The notes under the pieces: model-generated | Database searches by the model: none | Told to the model about the DNA's origin: nothing | Seen by the model: only the letters and a program-made list of their open reading frames with translations | In this document: positions 11,575-23,352 of the stretch, one piece after another | Layout: every line of letters starts with the position of its first letter | Position numbering within the stretch: the stretch's first letter is position 1 | Program-made: the position numbers and the translations under genes | NCBI GenBank assembly: GCA_036924085.1 | Contig: JAVGWX010000002.1 | Coordinates: 89,540,941-89,604,940 of the forward strand | DNA from: Ariolimax columbianus | Lineage: Eukaryota > Mollusca > Gastropoda > Stylommatophora > Arionidae | Length of the DNA stretch: 64,000 nt | Direction: 5' to 3'

Positions 11575-11745
11575 ACAACTTAACTTAACGACTTAATATC
11601 TTTATTTATACTGGTTTAGAAGACTCTGCAGAGTCTGTTTACAACCAGTTTCTTGGTTACAAGTAACAGAAGTGCAAGTCCATCCTAATAGACTCCAACA
11701 ATGGAGCAAAGTAGACCCGGAGACTATTAGGCACTATATATGATG
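11575..11745 (-). repeat. TTAAG-tailed SINE, 3' part only
   Basis: Plus-strand words acttaacttaacgactt, ctggtttagaagactc, agtctgtttacaaccag and aatggagcaaagtagaccc match the 3' half of the SINE at 40,330. The copy is 5'-truncated near 11,745. Its tail hairpin is clear: agactctgcagagtct. Confidence 0.8.
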
Positions 11746-14039
11746 TTTGGTCTCTAATCTTAATTGTTTGTCTTAAATGATTTCCAGCCAATGTAAAATG
11801 TTCAATAATTTTCTAAGCAGATAAATAAAGAATACGTCCAAACAAAATCATGAATCTCACAAAGTCACGTATATCGAATTGAATGGACGTGTTGATAAAG
11901 CCCATCAATCTCTTAATGATAATGTGACACTACGCAGTCACCCCACATTCACTGTGTAAGATAAGTACTATCATTATCAGTTATCAACATAGATAAAATA
12001 AGATGGGTGAAGTGGGTCTTCACTGTGTTACTAAGTGTCACGTTTTAACAATCACAATGACACCGGTCAATATCCTGCTTAAAGAGAGCTCCAAATAAAT
12101 ATCTATATATATATATATATATATATTTATGACAACACATGAACAAATTAGTGAATAATTCGTTTACACAAGGACTAACTGAAGAATAATGTGTATTGAC
12201 TTACAAGCCCAGTAAAACTTACAACTTTCGGATAGGGACAGCAGACTTCAAGATCTCAAGCAGAAACAGGAAACAGATGGTATCGCTGTGAAAAATATCG
12301 ATATCAGTTTACATTATTTTGTTAAGTATCCCTGCAAAGCAAAGATCTCCCACCCATAAGCCGACGTCTTTTGTTGTTGCTATTGTTGTATTCAAAAATG
12401 TTAGTTCCTTAACTGAACATATAGGACGTAACAAATAGTATTTACTGCTCACTGCTAGCTATTTATTCCTTCAATAAATATTCTATAAGTATGTATCGGT
12501 AAATGTAATCGATGAAGGATAATCTGGGCAACTGTGTTACCTTGACAACCATTCTAATTAGTGTATTTGAAATTGCTGTTAAGAAATAAAGAAGATTTGT
12601 CTTTTAACAGCTTAGGTACCGGATTCAAACACTCTTTTTAACACTTCAGTTCACCCAGGTGCAAATGGATACCAAACTTACAGTAGATTAATGATCACTT
12701 TCTTCTACAATCATCTGTCCAGTGTCCTTAAGAAATTCTGCAATCTATTTTGTCAACCCATCATAGAACTTCTTTTTTCGGCTTTTTCTTTTTGCCGCAA
12801 GCTTTTCCTAACCTTCAATCTTTAGTATGTTCGTTGACCAGATTTCTATTGCTGCTAATGCTTCTCACTTCTATGTTTGCTTATTCATTGCATAGGACTC
12901 ACATCCATGAAACAATGTTAGTTTCACACACCACTGCATGACTCTCTTTCTCAATTTCATTGATAGGGCTCAATTCGTTAGTATGTAATAATTTTCTGAA
13001 ACAATGCCGTTGCAGGTACCATTATGTTCTTTATTTATTGCAAATACATATTTCGATTCCTGACAACAGTTGAACAATATTTTAATGACCTTATGGGTAT
13101 GGTTTGACAAAAGATCTAGGTCCGTACTAGTACAGTACAGCAAAGGATTGAAATGCATACAAATTGCTGTTTGCTTTCTTGCACACAGCATACCTGCCGG
13201 ATTGACTGTCATGATAATGTGGTGATGTAGAATGTTTGGAATGACTCTTATGTCTTTTATCATCTATTCTTAATTCACAAAGTATTTTATTTTATCATAT
13301 ATTCATGTTGAACTTGATAGAAGGTCATTTTTGTATCTGTGAGTCATAGATATAGATCTTTTTGTATCTCGATATTTGAATACTTTATCTTAGGGTATAA
13401 TAAATTCCAAGTTGCTATGGCACTTAACATTTCAGGCCTAGTGTATTTACTCGCATAATTTTACCGATCGCAAATATTCCCAACTCTCCACTACCCCCCC
13501 CCCCCCACCCCCAGTTTTAAGATACACAGAATATAATATTTTCCTGTGTAATATTCTTTTAAAGTTAGTCTACCATCTGGAACAACTGTTGCACATTCTG
13601 AATAACAGCACCACCGCAAATAAATACCCAAAATCAAGCAGCGGGCAACACCGTCAGTATGATACAATGCAGCTTCTTGCAACTAGAACATTTTCAAGAT
13701 CATTTGTGGGCTAGGCAAGATCGTATTCTGTGAACTAAAAAAGAAGATCAGACACAAACTCAAAAAAGATTAAGAGCACAATAGCTTACAGCGTTTCATA
13801 AAGGCTGCTGAGACATGAAGTAGTATCACAAAATGCAGAAAGACACTGCAACAAAATAAGAGCCTCATGACAGCCTTGAAGAAGGAAAATTGTACAACAT
13901 TGACAGACAGGGCAACTCAAGGAAGAATACTCACAGTTCTTATCGGGTCTTTTCGTATCAAAAACAGTGACCAATAAACCACTAAATATAGATTGAGAAT
14001 CACTTCCCGATAAAGGTAGCAGCAAGATATTGCTGGCGA
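11746..14039. other. Mostly unrecognised; TA run and poly-C
   Basis: Contains a short (TA)n at about 12,102-12,126 and a poly-C run at 13,494-13,507. Otherwise AT-rich and without a recognisable gene. Short ORFs here have no domain character. Confidence 0.5.
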
Positions 14040-15940
14040 CTCAACATTTAAAGTCAGACTAATCGCCTGGTCTGAATGGAATCATTGCAGAAATGCTCCA
14101 AACTGGCGGAAATAAACTTGCCTGCCAACTGACCATACTTTTCAACATCTGACTTCATACAAGAGAAATTGCATACCAGTGGAAGTACTCCAAAACAATC
14201 CTGATCCACAAAAAAGATAACAGAGAAATTCTGGCGAACCACAGACCAATCTGCTAACTATCGACTATCTATAAACTATTCACAGAAGTTATTACCCACA
14301 GATTAGAAAGACAACTTGACGAAAACAACGCCGCAAGAACAGGCAGGTTTCAGAATGGGCTACTCAACCAATGGCCACCTCCACACAATCAATCAGCTGA
14401 TGGAAAGAGCGCGAGAAGTCTATATGTCCTTATGCCCTGTGTTTGTAGATTACGAAAAGGACTGTGATAGCGTAGAAATAAATAAGGCAGCTATTAGTGT
14501 TTAAAATGAAATAATACTTTTTATATCTGAAAATAACTCAGAATACGCTGACCTAAAATATTAAACGTGGAAGTATACAGTGGAAGATGACTAATTTGAA
14601 ATGTTTTCATGTACAGAGTATTTTATTGTTGATATTATTTTTAGTTTAATTTTTAGTTTATAATTGATAAGTTGGTATGCTTGTAAAACATTTTTCAGAA
14701 ATAGTTTCTACAAGGATTAAACTATAATCAGTTAGATTGTATTAAAAAACCCTTTCATCGCGGAAATGAAAAATGTGAAACTGTTCTCGTTGAAAGCTCA
14801 GGATAGGAAATGATGCCCATTACCAGTTGAACAAAAGAAATTATAAAAGCTTGTGACAATAATATACAAAATAAGAACAGTTTAGATTAGACATAAACAT
14901 AAAAAAAACAACGATTAAGATAATTGGGAAAAGTTACCAGAAACCATATATGCAGATCAAAATGAAAGATCAACTATTGAAACACGTACATCGTTTCTCC
15001 TATCTAGGTCATATAATAATGGCAGAAGGTAGCTGTGAAAAAGAAGTCAGGAAGAGAATAGTCTGAATAGGTCTGGCTAAGATAGTATTCAATAACACGC
15101 GACACATACTGACACCCGAACAGAGATATCATAATATGAAAATGAGAATTCTCAGGCGTTTTGTATTGTTGTTGTTGAATGCCCACAATGAGTAGGATTT
15201 CTCTTTTGAGCGCCCTAAAAAGGACGTTAAGTTGCGGGTTGTCGTAGTTTTCCTCACATCCCGAGGGTGCTGATAAGGGTGGAACGGGGTCCTCCAGACA
15301 GTTGTGCTATGCTTGTCCTCGTGTCACTAATTACTACGGGGATCACATCGATTCCTCACCTTGTTAGACAGCCTGCCATGAATTCAGCCCGTTTCCATGG
15401 AGGGCTGTCGGGAAGACAAGGTGAGGGTCTTGGCCAGTATATTCTGCCTGACCCTGACTATCATGTCTGACCAGTATGTTGTGCTTGACCAGACGTTAGT
15501 CTTCCTACCCAGGCGCTATGTATACTTGTCACTACTTTATGGCGCAGAAACACGGACATCGAATAATAAAGTTAGAAAAGAGTATTTAGGCCTTCGAAAT
15601 GTGGGTCGCATTTATTTGGAAAGAGAAGAACACAAATCTGGAGGTATTTAATACGTTGGAGGTGAATAGAGAATTAATGACCGAAATCAGGGTTAGACAC
15701 TTAAGATGTTTTGATCATCTAACAACTTAAGTCATACCTGCTTGTTAAAGACCATAAAGGAGGGTCGAGTGAAAGACAGTCGTCCAAGCGGCAGACAACG
15801 TTTTAAGTGGGTTGATAATATTAAGAGATATATTGGACAAAGCCTGTCAGATTGCACCATTACGGCAAGAGATAGAATACATTGGTGAACTATTGCAGCC
15901 GACCTTCGATAGCACTTGACATGACCTGAATTAGTGTTAA
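14040..15940 (+). pseudogene. RT remnant with nested insertion
   Basis: The RT fingers are readable at 14,060-14,290 (LNGIIAEMLQTGG; WKYSKTILIHKKDNRE; then ANHRPI and IYKLFTEVITHRLERQLDE). A frame change follows, then QAGFRMGYSTNGHLHTINQL (14,343-14,402) and FVDYEKDCDSVE. After a gap, 14,965-15,160 gives HRFSYLGHIIMAEGSCEKEV and NTRHILTPEQRYH. The frame then stops at the (AAC)-tailed element at 15,167 and resumes after it with YLSLLYGAETRT (15,523 on). The rest to 15,940 holds the terminal ELMTEIRVRHLR segment. Catalytic YADD is not seen. Frameshifts and stops are many. Confidence 0.83.
15167..15509 (-). mobile_element. (AAC)n-tailed SINE-like element, copy 2, with TSD
   Basis: A 343-bp insertion in antisense orientation. 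On the plus strand it starts with (TTG)n and ends in cttcctacc. It is flanked by caggcgttttgtat (15,153-15,166) and caggcgctatgtat (15,510-15,523), a 14-bp target-site duplication with three mismatches. The interrupted host codons (RRFVL, RRYVYLSLLYGAET) also show that one sequence was split. Read in element orientation, its 5' end contains gcacaacatactggtcag and cagggtcaggcagaatatac, nearly the 33-bp satellite unit. Confidence 0.88.
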
Positions 15941-16159
15941 ACATTTAAATAATACTCTTTCTGTCTAAAAATAACTCAGAATATGCCCATTGCTTTCACA
16001 GTGATAATTGTCTGTGCAAAATATATTATCTGTTAGATTTACGTATTTGAGAAACTCAACGAACTTAATATGTCTCTCCAAGGGAAAAACACGAATATTT
16101 GTAAGCTGAACGATAAAGTTCAGGTTTCAATGAAAAAATTAAACAGAATTATAGATCTA

Positions 16160-16526
16160 ACTAACCCCACCCACAGAGCTATAAAGAAGCAAATGTACTC
16201 ATCAAACGATCCATGAGAACAGAATGGGGAGACCAGCACAACGAATACAAGCCAGAAAAATGACAAGATAGATCAAATTGGCAGATTAGCAAACAAAGAT
16301 CTTGAGACTCAGAAATGGGACATTGTAGACTCAAGGCCCAACTCTGCAAAATGAGTCTCAGAGACACCACCACATGCGATTGTGGAGCACCCAAGCAAAC
16401 AACAGAACATATTCTGCATGACTACTCGATCTATGCAGACCAAAAAGAGGCCGTCTGGCCTGGACGAGTGACTATGCTCGAAAAGCTGTGGGGGACCTGT
16501 AATGACCTGAAACGCAGTCTCCTTCG
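16160..16526 (+). pseudogene. I-like retroelement 3' end
   Basis: Parallel to 20,150-20,540: agagctataaagaagcaaa, acagaatggggagaccagca, the zinc-knuckle segment CKMSLRDTTTCDCGAPKQTT followed by EHIL (16,348-16,415), then ctcgaaaagctgtggggga. This is the C-terminal region after RNase H. Stops interrupt it. It continues directly into the 39-bp array, which is made from the element's last bases. Confidence 0.78.
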
Positions 16527-17154
16527 TGAACCTCACCGGACCAGAAGCATAGAATCAGTTGATTGTGAACCTCACCGGACCAGAACCATAGAATCAGTTG
16601 ATTGTGAACCTCACCGGACCAGAAGCATAGAATCAGTTGACTGTGAACCTCACCGGACCAGAAGCATAGAATCAGTTGATTGTGAACCTCACCGGACCAG
16701 AAGCACAGAATCAGTTGATTGTGAACCTCATCGGACCAGAAGCACAGCATCAGTTGATTGTGAACCTCATCGGACCAGAAGCACAGCATCAGTTGATTGT
16801 GAACCTCACCGGACCAGAAGCACAGCATCAGTTGATTGTGAACCTCACCGGACCAGAAGCACAGCATCAGTTGATTGTGAACCTCACCGGACCAGAAGTA
16901 CAGCATCAGTTGATCGTGAACCTCACCGGACCAGAAGCACAGCATCAGTTGATTGTGAACCTCACCGCACCAGAAGCACAGCATCAGTTGATTGTGAACC
17001 TCACCGGACCAGAAGCACAGCATCAGTTGATTGTGAGCCTCACCGGACCAGAAGCACAGCATCAGTTGATCGTGAACCTCACCGGACCAGAAGCACAGCA
17101 TCAGTTGATTGTGAACCTCACCGGACCAGAAGCACAGCATCAGTTGATCGATGA
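16527..17154. repeat. 39-bp minisatellite, 16 copies
   Basis: Unit begins gaacctcaccggaccagaag and ends tcagttgattgt; 39 bp, about 16 tandem copies with few substitutions. Several frames stay open because 39 = 3 x 13 (for example EPHRTRSTASVDC). The related element at 20,505-20,545 has only one such unit (gaatctcaccgaattaaaag, then catcagttgatcgatgaag) before its (GAA)n tail. This array also ends in gttgatcgatgaagaagaag. It is therefore an expansion of the terminal 39 bp of an I-like element, not a gene. Confidence 0.94.
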
Positions 17155-17264
17155 AGAAGAAGTTATCCAGATGCCTGAAACCGTTTACCTGTTTTACACG
17201 TTGATTTTGTATAAATGTTTTTTTTTCTTGCAATCGTCATAATTTCGTTTTTCTCTATGTAGAT

Positions 17265-17392
17265 TTTCACACTGTAAATTCGTACATACCTAATTAAGAT
17301 TGTTAATATGTCCATGTCGCTGTTTTTCTGAGGCTGCTATTAGTGCTTGGTCATCAGCAAAAAAGAGTGTCAATGTAAGTGATCACTGATTA
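17265..17392 (-). pseudogene. RT catalytic-core scrap (FADD)
   Basis: On the minus strand 17,380-17,310 reads TLFFADDQALIAASEKQRHG, the FADD box of an RT palm with the following ALIA-S segment. It is related to the fragment at 35,565-35,735. Only about 40 residues are preserved. Confidence 0.65.
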
Positions 17393-17431
17393 GTGTTCCT
17401 CACTAATGTTGTCTTTTTTACATATTTATAA

Positions 17432-17432
<1 letters not shown>

Positions 17433-17496
<64 letters not shown>

Positions 17497-17497
17497 C

Positions 17498-17532
<35 letters not shown>

Positions 17533-17535
17533 ATA
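17433..17535. repeat. (TA)n-(TG)n-(TA)n microsatellite
   Basis: A compound dinucleotide run: TA, then TG with one CG interruption, then TA. Confidence 0.97.
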
Positions 17536-18096
17536 TTGTTATTTCGTTCTTTTTTTGTGATTTCTTCCATCCGTTTATCCTGGTCTGGACGCCGGCTGAA
17601 TGGCGCTACGCTTAAACTAGTTATACCTGTGTCGTATCTCACGGGTTAGTTCTGCCGGTTCACCTTCACGAATATGGCGTGTGGGAATTTTAGATGCTAC
17701 TATGATGAACTGAATACAGCTGGGGAGAGATGCCAGACTCACTCACACGCTGAGTGTTGTCCATACGACCTCTTGTGGTTATCGAAAAGGCACGACAAAC
17801 TGCGTTATATGTCTTCCCACCTTTCTACCCTGCGGGTTACATGTTTACGGAAAGGCTTCGGTGGTAACCCTGAGGCAAAATCTGCATCCTATGCTATCTC
17901 CAGTCGTCTCGATGAATGTCTTGCCACTGGCAAAAGGTAGCTTAGGCTCTGTGAGTGAGGTTGACAAAAGGCGCAGTTTCTTCCTCACTTTCATCCAAAT
18001 CTCCGCGCAAGTCACCCATTTCAGCGGACACAGCAAGAGATACGACTGTCCACACGGCTGAACAAAGAGAGTGGTCTTCATCACTTGTGATTGACA
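17536..18096. other. Unassigned sequence between microsatellites
   Basis: Moderately GC-richer than its flanks. It contains an 88-codon ORF (17,674-17,940) without a recognisable domain. No RT or SINE match seen. Confidence 0.4.
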
Positions 18097-18283
<187 letters not shown>

Positions 18284-18339
18284 TAAAGAATTCATGACTA
18301 CCGAGCAGGTCCAACCAAAATTATGTTTCTAATGTGGCC

Positions 18340-18580
18340 AGGAAGAAACGTTGGGCGGGCACCTGGCACGTGCTCCTGATGAACAATAGGACTCCCGATA
18401 AAAGCAATTATGCAAAAACATGGCGTCAAAATGGAGCAAGGTAGACCTAAAGAGACTCTATGCAGAACTATCGCTAGGAAGGATGCAAAGATGAGGTTAG
18501 GTAACATGCAAGAACTACAGAGAGGGACGGCGGACCGATTCAATGCTGAATTTTGAGTTCTGCCTAATGCGCCGTTTTGG
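18340..18580 (+). pseudogene. RT C-terminal scrap
   Basis: Frames combine to RHVLRMNNRTPDKSNYAKTW, then RPKETLCRTIARKDAK, and NMQELQRGTADRFNAEF. This is the HV-RM ... GRPK-T-RRT ... W segment at the C terminus of the RT family also present at 33,100-33,290. Several stops. Confidence 0.6.
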
Positions 18581-19094
18581 CGTGGAAAGACTATAGAAAT
18601 ATTAGCAAACAGTTGCCCAATTTGGCACCGAAATTAAACAGTGTTCCAAGGAGTGCTTGCGCCAAAGTCCTCTGTCATTTCAAGGTTGTGCTACGTAACA
18701 AGACACAGACAGCCTCACTCTACAATGTCGCGCTGTCAATGTGTAGAAATTAATTTCATGTCGTGGATAATGACTGAAACATAATTCAACACGTAATGTA
18801 TCACGATTGTATTACGTGTGTTTACTTGATAATGATTTTGTTAAATGCATTTCTGCTTCTCCGATCATTTGCTCATTCTTATTCTCTTCGTTTATTCTAG
18901 TGTTATGTCTTTCATTGTCAGAACGGTTATAACAATATCTCTAGGAAGAGACATGCTGTGTGCCACATACACACTGGTATTAAGATATTTCAGTAAGCCA
19001 ACTTTTTCGTGGTCGGCCTTTCGCCTTGATTCCGTTGAATCTAAATAGCATTGCGACCAAAACGTGTTAGTTGATATCTTTCGATGTAGTCTAA
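18581..19094. other. No recognisable feature
   Basis: AT-rich, short ORFs only; no motif recognised. Confidence 0.45.
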
Positions 19095-19360
19095 TTATCC
19101 TGGTGTTGTTCCCACCAGCCTCCTGATGTCATCGTTTCTGATCATGTCTCTTCTTGTTCCACCCAATATTTTTGGCACATATTTTATTTCTGCTCTTATG
19201 ATATGTCGTTTTTCATTAGCTGTTATTGTCAAGTTTTGGCATTGATAGCATAGTGCCGGGAAGAAAATCATGTTGTATAATGCTCTTTTAGTAGTTATTG
19301 TCCCGAGTTTGTAATTAAGTATTGTTCGTTTAGGCAGGGTTTCTGTATCCCTCATTAAAC
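19095..19360 (-). pseudogene. RT C-terminal fragment
   Basis: An 86-codon frame reads TTKRALYNMIFFPALCYQCQ and then EIKYVPKILGGTRRDMIRND with IRRLVG. It matches the K-LY--I--P-L-YG-E ... E-KYLR---G-TRRDRIRN pattern following the RT core. The usual YGSETW is changed to YQCQN. Open throughout, but only a fragment. Confidence 0.72.
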
Positions 19361-19775
19361 TCTGCTGTCTTTTTCAGCGTCGCAGCACCGCCGTTCCGTT
19401 TCTCCTCTAGGGGAGTCGGCGGGGGTCACATTCTTCTCGGATCTGTATGGGGGAGGAAGGTAGGGGGGGGAGGTGAGGTTGTAATCCTGAACTACACGTG
19501 CTGCTGTACTGTTATGTTTGCCAGGCCGTAGTAACATTGGTGGTCCCTATCTGGCATTTGGTGTGCATGTGGTGGCTCATTCTGTTGTGGTCAGTTCGAA
19601 GACGCAGAATGAAAAGTATATCTCTTCTGGACAGTTGGCAGCATCCGTTAACGAAAGAAAGTGAGCAGTCGGCAACATATCAAAAAATCCACGTTCTACA
19701 GGAGCTCAGGAGATAATACCCTAGCAACTCTTAGACACACGTGTGCACAAATAGATCTGTTTTGGTGAGCTGTAA
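19361..19775. other. Unassigned, with G-rich segment
   Basis: Holds a G-rich stretch at about 19,440-19,475 with runs of four to eight G. No gene is recognised. The right part may be the decayed upstream end of the next retroelement. Confidence 0.4.
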
Positions 19776-20602
19776 AAGGGACGCAGTAGAATCTACATCG
19801 AACACCCCAATGGGTACACAGAAAATCACTCCTTACCAGCAGGAGAAACGTGCCAATTTCAGAGCTGAAGCAAGAGCTGTTCATGCAGCGTCTCAAATTC
19901 TTATCACCAAAAACATAAATACAAGAAAAACGGTAATTCTAACAGACTCCATGAGTGTACTCCAACCCATCTCAAGTCCCAAACAAGATAGACTCCCACA
20001 TGAAATAAAATACAACATAGGATTGCTGTCTCAATAAAAAAAAACCAGATTTAGTCCTACAATTGATTTCGGCTCACTGTGGTATCTCTGGAAACGAGAA
20101 AGCAGATGAGTTCACAAACGCCGGAAGTGGCGGGAGTCAGGCTTCCCATCCACAGAGCTATAAAGACGCAAAGACATCAAACGATTTATGAGGACAGAAT
20201 GGAGAGACCAGCACAAAAAATACAAGCCAGGAAATAACAACACAGACAATCTTGACATAGATGGGCAGAGAAAAATCTTCAGACTCAGAACAGGACATTG
20301 CAGACTTAGGGCCTACCTCCATAGAATGTGTCTCAGAGACACTGCCACGTGCGATTATGAAGCACCCAAACAAACACCAGAACATATTCTGCAAGAATGT
20401 CCTACATGTACAGACCAAAGATAGGCAGTCTGGCCTGGGGGAGCGACAATGCTTGAAAAGCTGTGGGGGACTGGCAAATTCCTGAGACGCGCAGTCTCCT
20501 TATTGAATCTCACCGAATTAAAAGCATAGCATCAGTTGATCGATGAAGAAGAAGAAGAAGAAGAAAAGCATAGCATCAGTTGATCGATGAAGAAGAAGAA
20601 GG
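19776..20602 (+). pseudogene. I-like element remnant: RNase H to (GAA)n tail
   Basis: Readable blocks are NFRAEARAVHAASQILI (E of RNase H), TVILTDSMSVLQPI (19,932-19,975, third acidic site), LQLISAHCGISGNEKADEF (20,056-20,112, His and last Asp), the knuckle segment with CDYEAPKQTPEHILQECPTC (20,348-20,409), and the end LTELKA*HQLIDEEE. The tail gaagaagaag occurs twice (20,540-20,560 and 20,588-20,600), separated by a duplicated agcatagcatcagttgatcg. Premature stops make it a pseudogene. Confidence 0.83.
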
Positions 20603-20920
20603 TAGCATCCGTTATCTGCTTGATGTTTGGTATGTTCTTCCTGCCACTTTACATTGTTTTGCCATTTTATTATGGTCTTTGCTTCTCCATAGTTGACCAG
20701 TTATTCTTCATATATCAGTTTTGTTTTCTCTTTGGTTAGACTATCGTCCGCCTAGTTTCTTTTGATGTTACAGTGTGATGGTATCAACGGCATTACTGCC
20801 TTCTGGAACCTTTGAGACGTTTTGTCAATGCTGCCCTTAATTTGTTCAGTTCAGTGTTATTGTGGATATTTGATTGCCGTTATGGTTGACTGTACATCAT
20901 TTTAATATCACGATTTTCTA
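20603..20920 (-). pseudogene. RNase H scrap, antisense to neighbour
   Basis: The minus strand around 20,820-20,870 reads NIHNNTELNKLRAALTK, similar to the KNTELNDLRAVLCQL segment of the RNase H element at 5.9-7.2 kb. Downstream, VTSKETRRT may be the decayed SHCNI-GNEEAD. Very degraded. Confidence 0.5.
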
Positions 20921-21540
20921 ATGCATATGGATTTGTGCTGTATAGTCCTTTCTGTGACAGTCTTAACTTTTTTCAGACCATTAACCGAAATATCAGTTCC
21001 CAAACGAAACCCTACCAGACCATTGACTGACATGTCGGCTCTGTTTAACTTTTGTTTCGTGAAGCAGCGATTCTGGTTTTTTATGTTAATCAATACTTTA
21101 CTGCTAAACTTAGAATACATCGTAGCCCTAAGTTTCACCCAAACAAGCGTGTTTTGTTGTTGAAGACGATACTTTTTTACACCTCTACGATGTTTGTTTA
21201 TTTCTCTCAAATAATGATCCCGCCCACTCTTTGTACTTTTAGCACTCGACCAAAAAGATATAATGCAGCCAAGCTAGGGTTATTTTTGAGAATATGCTGC
21301 TGAGTGATTCAGAGACAAAAGATTCAGATACTTATTATAATTATGGTGATGATAAGCCCAGTAGAAAGGAACCGTGACGGCTTGACTGGTGTTTAAAAAA
21401 AAAAAATTACAACTTAATTATTTTCTAGGATAATCGAATAACAACATTTTACTAATATTATAATTTTATGTAACTGTTATCCTTCCCAATGATATATAAT
21501 ATTTACTATATTCATATTTACTTGAAAGAGCCTGCGATAT
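20921..21540. other. No recognisable feature
   Basis: Unassigned. A short run of A at 21,395-21,406. No domain in the ORFs. Confidence 0.4.
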
Positions 21541-21850
21541 ACGAGGCGTGTTCAGATGAAACCGGACCTAACTGTACCAAGTGAACAAACGTACGATGTG
21601 CATGATGACGTCACTTCTGGTGCAAACAGCACCGTCAAGTTTGCAAAATTTAATTATCCTTCGACTCATAGTTTCCTCAGTAGAACGTTGAAAACATAGC
21701 TGGTGTGATACGAAACCGCCCAGAGTTAATCAGCGAGCAGTGATTTGAAGGATGTCGACCAGTTGACATTCATCGCAGAATGAAAGCAGTGTATGGGGAA
21801 CAGCTTTTTGGCTGCAGACGACACATCTCTCGACTCTATATAGCTCATTT
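21541..21850 (+). mobile_element. Mariner-like transposon 5' remnant
   Basis: Starts with acgaggcgtgttcagatgaa, similar to terminal inverted repeats of mariner-type elements. About 130 bp later the plus strand reads VIRNRPELISEQ and then EGCRPVDIHRRMKAVYGEQL, resembling the N-terminal helix-turn-helix of mariner-type transposases. One stop interrupts it, and no catalytic DDD region or 3' TIR follows. Confidence 0.62.
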
Positions 21851-22247
21851 GTTTCCTTGATAAAGGACACGATTTCTGTGTCGTTCTCATTAAATCAATC
21901 ATAATGCTTACGTGTGACGAATTCAATGGCGTCAGAGGCGGAGGAGTATACATAATCTCTAATGGCGGCCCAGATTTCATGTACCTGGATCTGACCAAGT
22001 TTCAGATAATTGTTTATCTATACCCGTTAATTAGTCTTTCAGTGATCATCGTGTCTTGCATTTTTGTGGTGCCTAACCCATTTTTGTGATTTAATTGTGC
22101 CTCCCATCCTGACACTTAATTGATGATGTTATCCCCAAGATGGGTGATAGGTGTGATGCAAGAGTAATCAAAGCTGTGTGTGGCGCAGTGATGGACCGAT
22201 CACAGGTAGATTGTTTCCAAACACGACTTCCACATCAATCATCAAGA
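21851..22247. other. No recognisable feature
   Basis: Unassigned, between the mariner-like remnant and the SINE. Short ORFs only. Confidence 0.4.
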
Positions 22248-22475
22248 AGGGGGACGGTGTGGGCTAGTGGTTAAGGGACACGGCTCACAATCCGAAAGTG
22301 CTGGGTTCGATCCCCATCACAGCACCGGCCGTTACCCCGGGAAAGCATACCCTTAGAAAATACAGGAGGAAGCAGACCCTTACATAAAATACATGCTGAA
22401 GTCGGATCCACTAGGCCAACAGGCGCAAAATAAAAACCACAGTGCAACGACATTGCCTTCGGGAATAGATAAGGC
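22248..22475 (+). mobile_element. tRNA-derived SINE, sense copy
   Basis: The head gtgtgggctagtggttaagg (box A) and gctgggttcgatccccatc (perfect box B) lie about 50 bp apart at 22,257-22,320, the spacing of an internal pol III promoter. The body includes catgctgaagtcggatccac and aaaaccacagtgcaacgaca. The last part recurs in reverse at 49,345-49,400 (acacagtgcaacgtata). It is not a tRNA gene: the acceptor stem does not close and the element continues for about 150 bp past the T-loop. Confidence 0.85.
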
Positions 22476-23067
22476 GAACGCAAAAAACAAAACCAAAACA
22501 GCACTTTTAACCAAGCCCCGAAAAGAGTTTTGCAGGCAGCAGGATGTTGTTAGGAGAACGGAATGCATTGTGCCTAGTTTACAGCTTGACTACGATATTT
22601 GGACCTTTCGTTCCGACATTTCCGACTTCTGCAGGCATTTTTAAGTACCGGATAAGCCTTCATTTTCGATCCCTTCTTCGTAGTCCTTCCTCTGTGTTGC
22701 AGCATGTTATCCAGGATCACCGCATCGAGGTGTATAAGAGTCTTGGCAGCTCTGATTCTGTGGCCTTGACGCTAGGAGTCAGCTTTGGATCGCTGACCGA
22801 TGCAGCTCATCAGGCGCCAAATTCCTCGACTGCTTCGTTAGTCATCGATCATGTACTCAAGAAATTGAATAAAGCTGATTGAGTTTAACGGGACCAAAGG
22901 CGCAGTGGACGAGATGCCAACAGACAGTGAATCATAGCTGAATGTCTCCGTCAGGATCAGCTAACCAGACCTATCTAAGACCACTGTTTCACTTCCAAGT
23001 GGTGTCACAAGAAGCAGGCTGCAATCGTGCAGCCTGACTGAAAGCAATGTGACCAAAGACAAAGGGA
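22476..23067. other. Unassigned; 112-codon ORF without domain
   Basis: Contains an open frame at 22,544-22,882 (plus) that I cannot assign. There is no splice or RT signature. It may be a further repeat body. Confidence 0.4.
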
Positions 23068-23352
23068 GAGAGAGAGAGAGAGAGAGAGAGAGCAAAGCAG
23101 GTATAGACAATGTGTCGGGCTGAAACCGAAAGTGTCGAACTGAAAGCGGATGTGTTGTGCTGAAACCGGATGTATCCCTGTCAAACTGGATGTGTCGTGC
23201 TGAAACCGAAAGTGTCGAACTGAAACCGGATGTGTCGAGCTGCAACCGAAAGTGTCGAACTGAAACCAGATGTGTCGAGCTGAAACCGAAAGTGCCGAAC
23301 TGAAACCGGATGTGTCGGGCTGAAACCGGATGTATCGCTGTCTAAACCGGAT
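23068..23352. repeat. (GA)n followed by 20-bp minisatellite, about 12 copies
   Basis: A GA run at 23,068-23,093 precedes tandem 20-mers such as gtgtcgggctgaaaccgaaa and gtgtcgaactgaaaccggat from about 23,112. Two alternating variants end in gaaa or ggat. The word gaa-cggatgtgtcg also occurs singly in the dispersed repeats at 32,670 and 45,680 (ccgaagacggatgtgtcgta), which is the likely source. Confidence 0.88.

Noticed and set aside
16315..17242. ORFs of 188-279 codons with EPHRTRS or NLTGPEAQHQLIV repeats
   Set aside because: All frames of the 39-bp array; no independent coding support.
22248..22330. A functional tRNA gene
   Set aside because: Boxes A and B are good, but the acceptor stem does not pair and the sequence continues into a SINE body.
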